Shown here in pieces: positions 57,428-64,000 of a DNA stretch of 64,000 nucleotides. The stretch is taken from positions 310,001 through 374,000 of the forward strand of contig NZ_JACIDV010000004.1 in assembly GCF_014196515.1 (NCBI RefSeq), written 5' to 3'. The notes under the pieces are model-generated. The model made no database searches. It saw only the letters and a program-made list of their open reading frames with translations, and was not told where the DNA came from. Both the position numbers and the translations under genes were made by a program. The stretch comes from Rhizobium skierniewicense (GTDB lineage: Bacteria; Pseudomonadota; Alphaproteobacteria; Rhizobiales; Rhizobiaceae). The stretch's first letter is position 1, and the number at the start of each line of letters is the position of its first letter.

Positions 57428-57991
57428 ATGAATTCGCAACACCCGGCTAATGACGACGTTCCTTTTTCCTATCTCGTTAAGGTAGGTCATATTTCCGCCA
57501 ATCCCGTCAGGATTGGTCTCACGGCAAGTCCTGAAGAACTTTTGGGGCTCGCCAGATTGTGGGATGTCGTATCCGTCGAAACGTTGAAAAGCGAATTGCA
57601 GGTCACCCGTTGGAAAAGGGACGGCTTGAAGATCACCGGTGATGTGCATGTGGCTTTGACGCAGGCATGCGTTGTCACACTGGAGCCGGTTGCGGGTGTT
57701 ATCAATGAGAAGATTGATCAGATATTTGTGCCTGAGGGTTCCAAGCTTGCGCGGATGTTAACCGACGATAAGGGTGAAATCGTTCTTGATCCAGATGGCC
57801 CGGATATTCCAGACCAGTTCACTGGCGACACGATCGATGTCGGCGTCGTGGTTGCAGAGTTCGCAGCGCTTGCCATCGATCCTTACCCGCGCAAACCGGA
57901 TGTGGATTTTGCACAATTTGGAGACGATAAGCTTGTGGACGACAAAAAGCCATCGCCCTTCGCAGTGCTGAAGGATTGGAAAAAAGACTGA
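57428..57991 (+). CDS. DUF177 (YceD-like) protein
   Basis: A 187-residue protein of the DUF177/YceD family, associated with 23S rRNA handling or L32 in other bacteria. It has VTRWKRDGLKITGDVHVALT, the conserved Cys in TQACVVTLEPV, and a negatively charged C-terminal half. In many bacteria it precedes rpmF and plsX; here plsX follows 100 bases later with no rpmF in between. Confidence 0.88.
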   Translation: MNSQHPANDDVPFSYLVKVGHISANPVRIGLTASPEELLGLARLWDVVSVETLKSELQVTRWKRDGLKITGDVHVALTQACVVTLEPVAGVINEKIDQIFVPEGSKLARMLTDDKGEIVLDPDGPDIPDQFTGDTIDVGVVVAEFAALAIDPYPRKPDVDFAQFGDDKLVDDKKPSPFAVLKDWKKD

Positions 57992-57997
57992 ATCCGG

Positions 57998-58011
57998 TTG
58001 GATATGTCCAA
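57998..58011. promoter_or_regulatory. Inverted repeat before plsX
   Basis: TTGGATATGTCCAA, with TTGGA and TCCAA arms around a 4-base centre, lies in the 100-base gap between the DUF177 gene and plsX. It may be an operator for lipid synthesis genes; no regulator is known from the sequence. Confidence 0.35.
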
Positions 58012-58091
58012 TAATTCAGTTGTAAGAGAGCGCGGAAACGGTATTTTCGCGCAAAATTCCACCGCGCAGCGGTAAGAAGGATCAGGGACGA

Positions 58092-59156
58092 GTGATCAGA
58101 ATAGCAATTGACGTCATGGGCGGAGATTTTGGCCCTGATGTTGCCATCCCGGGTGCTGCCAAGGCACTGGAGCGGCATACCGATGTCGCCGTTCTGCTCT
58201 ATGGGCAGAAGGCCATATGTGAACCTATTCTCGCGCAATTTCCTACGCTTCGGGACAGATCGCAATTTTTCGATTGTGAAGTGTCTGTCACCATGGACGA
58301 GAAGCCTAGCCAGGCTTTGCGCCGGGGCCGTTACGTGTCGAGCATGTGGCGCGCCATCGAAGCTGTGAAGGTCGGTGAGGCCGATGTCGTCGTGTCTGCC
58401 GGCAACACCGGTGCTCTGATGGCCATGGCGAAATTCTGCCTTCGCACCATGGCTCGGGTCGAGCGTCCTGCCATTGCCGGCATATGGCCCACGACACGGG
58501 GCGAAAGCATCGTTCTCGACGTGGGCGCAACGATTGGTGCGGACTCACAGCAACTGCTCGACTTCGCGATCATGGGCGGCGCCATGGCCCGTGCACTTTT
58601 CGATATCGACCGTCCGACGGTTGGCCTTCTTAATGTTGGGACCGAAGAGGTGAAGGGTCAGGAAGAAGTCCGCGAGGCGGGCCGCCTGATCCGTGAAGCC
58701 GATCTCGGCACCATCGACTATCGCGGCTTTGTAGAAGGCAACGACATTGGCAAGGGTACGGTCGATGTGGTGGTGACCGAAGGCTTTACGGGCAACATTG
58801 CCTTGAAGGCGGCCGAAGGCACAGCCCGGCAGATCAACACGCTGCTCCGCGAAGCGATTTCCCGCAGCTTCATCGCCAAGATCGGCTACATTCTCGCAAA
58901 AAGCGCATTTGATGCGCTGCGCGACAAGATGGACCCAAGGAAGGTCAATGGCGGCGTGTTCCTTGGATTGAACGGCATTGTGATCAAGAGCCATGGCAGT
59001 ACGGATGCGATGGGCTTCGCCTCTGCGATCGATGTCGGTTACGATATGGCCCATAATGGTCTGACGGCTAAAATAGAAAATGATTTGAAAGCATACCACG
59101 CAAGACGTCTGCCGCCTCCGGCACCCGAAGCGCTCGTGGTTGATGAGGAAATTTAG
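58092..59156 (+). CDS. plsX: Phosphate acyltransferase PlsX
   Basis: A 354-residue enzyme that turns acyl-ACP into acyl-phosphate for phospholipid synthesis. It has [20 protein letters not shown] at the start, [20 protein letters not shown] and [17 protein letters not shown]. The GTG start has AGGGA just upstream. It abuts fabH, one base after its stop. Confidence 0.95.
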   Translation: MIRIAIDVMGGDFGPDVAIPGAAKALERHTDVAVLLYGQKAICEPILAQFPTLRDRSQFFDCEVSVTMDEKPSQALRRGRYVSSMWRAIEAVKVGEADVVVSAGNTGALMAMAKFCLRTMARVERPAIAGIWPTTRGESIVLDVGATIGADSQQLLDFAIMGGAMARALFDIDRPTVGLLNVGTEEVKGQEEVREAGRLIREADLGTIDYRGFVEGNDIGKGTVDVVVTEGFTGNIALKAAEGTARQINTLLREAISRSFIAKIGYILAKSAFDALRDKMDPRKVNGGVFLGLNGIVIKSHGSTDAMGFASAIDVGYDMAHNGLTAKIENDLKAYHARRLPPPAPEALVVDEEI

Positions 59157-60128
59157 ATGATCCGCTCGATTATACGAGGTTACGGTGCAGCGCTGCCGAA
59201 GCGCGTCATGACGAACCAGGACATTGAAGCGATCGTCGAGACTACCGATGAGTGGATCGTCCAGCGCACCGGCATCAAGCAGCGTTACATCGCAGGCGAG
59301 GGCGAGACGACATCGTCACTTGGCGAACTTGCAGCGCGTGCAGCCCTTGAGAACGCCGGTATCCAGCCGGACGAAATCGATCTCATCATCGTGGCGACAT
59401 CGACGCCGGACAATACGTTTCCGGCCACTGCGGTCAACATCCAGAACCGTCTCGGTATTACCAGCGGCTTTGCGTTTGATGTTCAGGCCGTCTGTTCCGG
59501 TTTCGTCTATGCCATGGCAACGGCAGACCTTTATATTCGCGGCGGCATGGCAAGGCGCGTTCTGGTCATTGGCGCTGAAACCTTCTCTCGCATTCTCGAT
59601 TGGACCGACCGCACGACCTGCGTCCTGTTCGGCGATGGTGCGGGGGCCGTCGTCCTTGAAGCGGGTGAGGGCGAGGGCAAGACCTCTGATCGTGGTATTC
59701 TGACCTCCAACCTGCGTTCTGACGGTTCCCACAAGGACAAGCTCTATGTCGATGGCGGGCCGTCCACGACAGGCACTGTCGGCCACCTGCGCATGGAGGG
59801 CCGCGAGGTTTTCAAACACGCTGTCGGCATGATCACGGATGTGATTGAGGCTGCATTCGAAGCGACCGGCACAACTGCGGATGACCTCGACTGGCTGGTG
59901 CCGCATCAGGCAAACCGCCGCATCATCGACGGTTCGGCGAAAAAGCTCGGCATTCCCAACGAAAAAGTCGTCATAACAGTCGATCAGCATGGCAACACGT
60001 CAGCGGCTTCCATTCCGCTCGCGCTGGCCGCGGCGGCGTCAGATGGCCGCATCAAAAAGGGCGATCTGGTTATGCTGGAAGCCATGGGTGGTGGTTTCAC
60101 CTGGGGCGCCGTTCTGCTGCGCTGGTAA
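59157..60128 (+). CDS. fabH: Beta-ketoacyl-ACP synthase III
   Basis: A 323-residue enzyme starting fatty acid elongation with acetyl-CoA and malonyl-ACP. The catalytic triad is Cys in [13 protein letters not shown], His in [13 protein letters not shown] and Asn in [14 protein letters not shown]. The ATG directly follows the plsX stop and has GAGGAAATTTAG before it. plsX-fabH-ihfA-merR is a conserved alphaproteobacterial run. Confidence 0.96.
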   Translation: MIRSIIRGYGAALPKRVMTNQDIEAIVETTDEWIVQRTGIKQRYIAGEGETTSSLGELAARAALENAGIQPDEIDLIIVATSTPDNTFPATAVNIQNRLGITSGFAFDVQAVCSGFVYAMATADLYIRGGMARRVLVIGAETFSRILDWTDRTTCVLFGDGAGAVVLEAGEGEGKTSDRGILTSNLRSDGSHKDKLYVDGGPSTTGTVGHLRMEGREVFKHAVGMITDVIEAAFEATGTTADDLDWLVPHQANRRIIDGSAKKLGIPNEKVVITVDQHGNTSAASIPLALAAAASDGRIKKGDLVMLEAMGGGFTWGAVLLRW

Positions 60129-60272
60129 AGTTTGGTTTATGAAGGCCGGTAAACCATTGCCACTATTAATGGAAATGCCTAAACGATTCCGGAAACTTTG
60201 CTTGACCGGTTGCAACAAGGGCAATAATCTCTGAGCGGTTCAGCAAAATAAAAGAGAGCGGTGCGGGGAAAT

Positions 60273-60611
60273 ATGGCCGGGAAAACAGTGACACGTGCGG
60301 ATCTAGCCGAGTCTGTGTTTCGAAAAGTGGGGCTGTCCCGAACCGAATCCGCCGAACTGGTTGAAACTGTCATCGACGAAATCTGCAACGCGATCACGCG
60401 TGGTGAGGTTGTAAAGCTCTCTTCCTTCGCAACGTTTCAGATCCGCGAAAAGAACGAGCGCATCGGCCGCAACCCTAAGACGGGCGAAGAGGTGCCGATT
60501 TCTCCTCGCCGTGTCATGACGTTCAAGGCGTCCAATGTGCTCAAGCAGCGCATTCTCAAGGCGCACGCAGCCCGCAAGGCCAAACAGAAGCCTCAAAAAC
60601 CCGGCGCCTAA
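60273..60611 (+). CDS. ihfA: Integration host factor subunit alpha
   Basis: A 112-residue DNA-bending protein of the HU/IHF family. It has [40 protein letters not shown] and the IHF arm [20 protein letters not shown]. The ATG at 60273 is preferred, with GCGGGGAAAT before it; a GTG four codons earlier is possible. The C-terminal tail is rich in Lys, Ala and Gln. Confidence 0.95.
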   Translation: MAGKTVTRADLAESVFRKVGLSRTESAELVETVIDEICNAITRGEVVKLSSFATFQIREKNERIGRNPKTGEEVPISPRRVMTFKASNVLKQRILKAHAARKAKQKPQKPGA

Positions 60612-60772
60612 ATTTTCACTTGTGTTCCCGCGGACGTTCCAAACGCACAGATTCCCATCTTCTTGTGAAAACAGTTGAATTTCAACCGGCAAGCCGTTGA
60701 AATAAGGCCGATTCGCATCATACCGTGCATCGTGTTTTTGAATCCTGACTTTGGTTTGGATTGGAGTTGATC

Positions 60773-61303
60773 TTGGATAAAAGCCCCGACGCGTTTCGAA
60801 CGATTAGTGAAGTTGCAGACGATCTTGATCTGCCGCAACACGTCCTGCGCTTTTGGGAAACGCGTTTTCCGCAGATCAAGCCCATGAAGCGCGGCGGTGG
60901 CCGGCGCTATTATCGCCCTGATGATGTCGACTTGCTGAAAGGTATTCGCCATCTTCTTTACGACCATGGCTATACGATCAAGGGCGTACAGAAGCTGTTG
61001 AAGACGAATGGCAACCGCTTCGTTTCGGCGATTGCATCGGGCGATATGGCGACGATGGAAGCCATTATGGCCGCAAGCGGGGAGACTGCGGAGCCACGTG
61101 TTGCGGGTGCAGAGGACGACGAGGTTGTCGGCCGTCCCAAGGCAAAGCCGAGCGGCCGCTTTTTCGGCTTTGGCGGTGCCGGAGACGACACCCCGGAAAT
61201 CTCCATCGGCAAGTCCAGCATCAGCAAGGATGACCGCGCACTTCTGCAAGAAGCTCTGTTTGATTTGCTGGAATGCAAGCGGTTGCTCGATCAGGTGCGT
61301 TGA
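60773..61303 (+). CDS. MerR family regulator of the ihfA-linked type
   Basis: A 176-residue regulator. The N-terminal MerR domain has [20 protein letters not shown], the recognition wing [19 protein letters not shown] and [17 protein letters not shown]. The remainder is a helical region with a Gly/Phe stretch ([12 protein letters not shown]). The start is a TTG with GGAG seven bases upstream. It is the usual neighbour of ihfA in alphaproteobacteria; its ligand is not known. Confidence 0.9.
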   Translation: MDKSPDAFRTISEVADDLDLPQHVLRFWETRFPQIKPMKRGGGRRYYRPDDVDLLKGIRHLLYDHGYTIKGVQKLLKTNGNRFVSAIASGDMATMEAIMAASGETAEPRVAGAEDDEVVGRPKAKPSGRFFGFGGAGDDTPEISIGKSSISKDDRALLQEALFDLLECKRLLDQVR

Positions 61304-61511
61304 CGTTCGCCTAGCGCTTGTGGATAACCGAGCTTTGATCCGCAATTATTTCAAATGCCAACCTTTCAGAAACTCCTTGGGCCGATAATGCGCTTCCAGG
61401 CACGTTTCGTGAGCCGCAGTGCGGTTTACGAGAAGTCATGCGTTAAAAAGCGAATTCAAGGCCCGTTGCGCAACCATGTCCGCAGCGTGTCGTAGACCAA
61501 GGAGTTTCGCC

Positions 61512-62219
61512 ATGAGCAAGAGAAAACCCACCACCCGCCGCCGCTCTTCCGCCAAATCCGGCGGTTCAGGCGTATGGTCCTGGATGTTGCTTTTCGGCGT
61601 TGCGATTGGCGGAATTCAGGTCTACGAGCACCGCGATAGTCTTCTGCCGCAACTCAAAGGGACAGTGGCCTCCGTCTCTAAGACGATTTCACCAACTTCC
61701 AGACCCGCAACACGCGAAGTTGCCTCTGAGCGGCCGAAAGCAGCACCGACGCAGACCGTCGCGCTTCCTGCCAGTGGGGCTCCTATTCCACCTCGCGCTA
61801 TTGCCATGCCATCGGGTTCATCGGCAACGCAGATGGCATCCGCGACCCTGCCTGCGCCGCGCCCACAGGTGCAGACCGTGTCTTTGACGGAGAAGCCGGG
61901 CACATTCGCGTTTTGCGGCCGCTCCGGCCTTAATAATTGTGTGGCTGATGGCAACACCTTCTGGATGAAGGGGGTAAAGATGAAGCTTTCGGGCATCGAT
62001 GTGCCGAACACCGATCAGGCTCGCTGCCTTGAGGAACGTCAGAAGGGGTTCACCGCCAAGGTGCGCTTGCGCGACATGCTCAATGCTGGCGGCTTCCAGG
62101 TCGCATCTGCAGGCGGCGCGTCCACCTTGTCCAGATCAGGGGTGTCATTCGCCGACCAACTCGTTCGCGAGGGTCTGGCGCGTCGGGCCGGTGCTGCAAG
62201 CCAGTCCTGGTGTGGCTGA
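61512..62219 (+). CDS. Thermonuclease-like (SNase-fold) protein, catalytic residues changed
   Basis: A 235-residue protein. It has a Lys/Arg-rich start, a membrane helix at about residues 20-36, a Pro/Ser/Ala/Thr-rich linker, and a C-terminal thermonuclease-like domain from about residue 135 (CVADGNTFWMKGVKMKLSGI, then DVPNTDQARCLEE). In active nucleases the corresponding residues are DGDT, Arg and Glu. Here Asn, Lys and Asn stand at those places, so nuclease activity is doubtful. AAGGAG lies before the ATG. It is followed by tRNA-Leu. Confidence 0.75.
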   Translation: MSKRKPTTRRRSSAKSGGSGVWSWMLLFGVAIGGIQVYEHRDSLLPQLKGTVASVSKTISPTSRPATREVASERPKAAPTQTVALPASGAPIPPRAIAMPSGSSATQMASATLPAPRPQVQTVSLTEKPGTFAFCGRSGLNNCVADGNTFWMKGVKMKLSGIDVPNTDQARCLEERQKGFTAKVRLRDMLNAGGFQVASAGGASTLSRSGVSFADQLVREGLARRAGAASQSWCG

Positions 62220-62285
62220 AATCACAATCGAGCTCATCACCCCCGGTTGACCACAGCCGCCTGCGCTGTGTAGATAAAACCGCAA

Positions 62286-62371
62286 GCGGACGTGGCGGAA
62301 TCGGTATACGCAGCAGACTTAAAATCTGCCGGCCCATGGTCTTGCGGGTTCAAGTCCCGCCGTCCGCACCA
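62286..62371 (+). tRNA. tRNA-Leu (TAA)
   Basis: An 86-base tRNA with a long variable arm and encoded CCA. The acceptor stem is GCGGACG and CGTCCGC, the anticodon stem-loop GCAGACTTAAAATCTGC has the anticodon TAA (reading TTA), and the T loop is GTTCAAG. Confidence 0.97.
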
Positions 62372-62377
62372 GTTTTC

Positions 62378-63838
62378 TCAACCCTTCCAGAACAACGGCA
62401 TCAGCAGCACAAGCACGGTCAATATTTCCAGACGTCCAAGCAGCATCATCACCGATAGCAGGTAGAGCGCAGGGTCACTGATGGTGGAGAAGTTGCCTGC
62501 GGGACCAATGATGGGGCCGATCCCGGGGCCGACATTGCCGAGCGCGGTGGCGACGGCGGAGGTTGCTGTCAGGAAGTCGTAGCCCATCGCGCTCATGGCG
62601 AGGCTGCCGCCGATCCACAGCGCGATGAAGCAACTGATGAACAGAAACACGTTGCGGATGGTTTCGGCATCCATGATTTGGTTTCCGTAGCGAACGGAAT
62701 AGACGGCGTCGGGGTAGAGCAGCTTTTTCAAGCCGGTTTTGACCACGTTGAACACGATGACGAATCGGTAGGCCTTGATACCGCCTGCGGTGGAGCCGGA
62801 ACAGCCGCCCATAAAGGTGGCAAAGAAAGCGACGACCACCACGAAGGGTCCCCACAGCGTGTAATCGTCGCTGGCAAAGCCGCCGGTGGACAGGATCGAT
62901 GTCATGTTGAAGAAGGAATGGCTGAGCGCGATGTCGAGCGGCACGCCATTGGTCACGTGGTGATAGATGCCGACCGCGAGCGAGATTGCGCAGAGGTAGC
63001 CGATGAACACGCGGATTTGCGGATCGTGAAGAATGTCCAGCCGACCACGGATCGCCAGCAGGATCATGACTGAAAAGGGCAGGCTTCCGAGAATGAGGAA
63101 GAAGGTCGCGATCCACAGCAGCGCGACGTTATCGCCGAAAAAGGCGAAAGATGCATCATGAGTGGAAAAGCCGCCGGTGGCGATGGCAGACATCGCGTGG
63201 TTCAGGGCGTCGAAATGCGTCATGCCAGCGAAATCGAAAGCGATAGTGCACGCAAGCGTCATCACCACATAAATGCCGACGAAGGCTTTGGTGAAACTGG
63301 CCAGCCGCGCAAAGGGCCGGTCATTCGCGGTGTCGGATGATTCCATGCGGAAAAACGTCATGCCGCCGACGCGCAACAGCGGCAAAATGAAGAGGCCAAG
63401 CGCAACGATACCGATACCGCCAAGCCAGCACAGCAGCGAACGCCAGATGAGAATGCCCTGGGGTGCATTGTCCAGCCCGGAAATGACTGTCGAACCGGTG
63501 GTGGTGATGGCCGAGATCGATTCGAACAGCGCTTGTGCAAATGTCAGCCCGAGTTCGGAGAGATAGAGTGGCACGGCGCCAATCAGCGAGAAGACGAGCC
63601 AGAGAACGTTGACCAGTAGAAAACCGAACCTTTTGTTGAAGGTCGGCATCGGCGCACGGGTGGCAAACGCGCAGGCAAGCGCCAGCCCGCCGCACATGAA
63701 GCCGGATATGGCAAAGACTGCCCAGTCATTGTTTCCGTAATAGAGATCGGTCATGGCGGGCACAAACATCGCCGTCGCCATGTAGAGCCCGAAGATCGAC
63801 GCGATATAGAGGACTGCGCGCAAAAGGTTGCTGTTCAA
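62378..63838 (-). CDS. trkH: TrkH-type potassium uptake membrane protein
   Basis: A 486-residue potassium channel subunit with four pore-loop repeats. Visible repeats are ESISAITTTGSTVISGLDN, MSAIATGGFSTHDASFAFF, ILSTGGFASDDYTLWG and TSAVATALGNVGPGIGP, each with the selectivity Gly. The start is a TTG with AAGG upstream. The regulatory subunit TrkA is not in the window. Its end lies 6 bases from tRNA-Leu on the opposite strand. Confidence 0.94.
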   Translation of the reverse strand: MNSNLLRAVLYIASIFGLYMATAMFVPAMTDLYYGNNDWAVFAISGFMCGGLALACAFATRAPMPTFNKRFGFLLVNVLWLVFSLIGAVPLYLSELGLTFAQALFESISAITTTGSTVISGLDNAPQGILIWRSLLCWLGGIGIVALGLFILPLLRVGGMTFFRMESSDTANDRPFARLASFTKAFVGIYVVMTLACTIAFDFAGMTHFDALNHAMSAIATGGFSTHDASFAFFGDNVALLWIATFFLILGSLPFSVMILLAIRGRLDILHDPQIRVFIGYLCAISLAVGIYHHVTNGVPLDIALSHSFFNMTSILSTGGFASDDYTLWGPFVVVVAFFATFMGGCSGSTAGGIKAYRFVIVFNVVKTGLKKLLYPDAVYSVRYGNQIMDAETIRNVFLFISCFIALWIGGSLAMSAMGYDFLTATSAVATALGNVGPGIGPIIGPAGNFSTISDPALYLLSVMMLLGRLEILTVLVLLMPLFWKG

Positions 63839-64000
63839 TAAATGGAACCTTGATTGAGGGAAGCGTACCGAAGTTGCGCAAAGAGTCTTTGTAACATGCG
63901 TTTTCCTATGGCATAGCGGGTGCCATCGTGAAATTCAATGGATTGAAAATCGTGGATAAAGTGCTTGTAGAGGCCGCAAGGCGGGAAGTTCGGGAATTGT
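63839..64000. other. Region upstream of trkH, no resolved gene
   Basis: Two open frames run off the window edge: a plus-strand one from GTG at 63928, with a peptide starting MKFNGLKIVDKVLVEAAR, and a minus-strand one whose TGA overlaps the trkH TTG. Neither matches a known family in the stretch visible, so I leave them unassigned. Confidence 0.3.

Overview
The window is chromosomal DNA of a Rhizobiaceae alphaproteobacterium, most likely Agrobacterium or a close relative. The main pointers are a circularly permuted two-piece tmRNA gene, an alphaproteobacterial SspB, the LdtR/LdtP pair, Bpt, DUF6163, DUF2853 and DUF4169 proteins, an Asp-type (non-zinc) HemB and frequent GTG/TTG starts. Genes are dense and mostly housekeeping. 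I see no insertion sequence, prophage or CRISPR array.

Layout. 1-4.5 kb: the 3' end of a D-lactate-dehydrogenase-type flavoprotein gene and a large AsmA-like protein. 4.7-11.3 kb, minus strand: a ribbon-helix-helix protein, a Deg protease, a DHCW cupin, hflC, hflK, folA, thyA and a DUF2853 protein. 11.4-12.7 kb: tmRNA followed by its ClpXP adaptor SspB and a DUF4169 protein. 12.7-17 kb: a GNAT gene and serB, with miaA starting on the opposite strand on top of the serB start codon, then a HerA-type ATPase. 17-19.8 kb: ilvI-ilvH behind a promoter, a branched-chain-rich leader peptide that looks leaderless, and an attenuator. 19.9-20.6 kb: an unknown pair of small membrane proteins. 20.6-29.6 kb: aldo/keto reductase, RecD-like helicase, a MerR-type regulator with a LuxR-like C-terminus, pdxJ, type II NADH dehydrogenase, a QorB-like reductase with a divergent HxlR regulator, and a TetR regulator with a clear operator upstream of ilvC.

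29.6-32 kb is the most accessory-looking part: an XRE-type regulator followed by two diverged tandem paralogues of unknown function. 32-40 kb: a FucU-like mutarotase, an aminotransferase, a PhzF protein and a binding-protein-dependent ABC transporter with a phosphodiesterase-fold enzyme, behind a possible Pho box. 40-47.7 kb: tRNA-Thr, small enzymes, a J-domain protein, bpt, hemB and ldtR-ldtP. 47.9-53.7 kb: glyA-nrdR-ribD-ribE-ribH-nusB and an MFS transporter. 53.9-64 kb: hppA, bamE, a cytochrome bc1 chaperone, DUF177-plsX-fabH-ihfA-merR, a degenerate nuclease-like protein, tRNA-Leu and trkH.

Several neighbourhoods make functional sense together: tmRNA with its proteolysis adaptor, ilvI/ilvH/ilvC under two different controls, the riboflavin run, lipid synthesis (plsX-fabH) and cell-wall crosslinking (ldtR-ldtP). 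No clear new defence or mobile system is present. The best candidates for something undescribed are the XRE plus tandem-paralogue locus, the small membrane-protein pair, the MerR/LuxR-like regulator and the ilv leader architecture.
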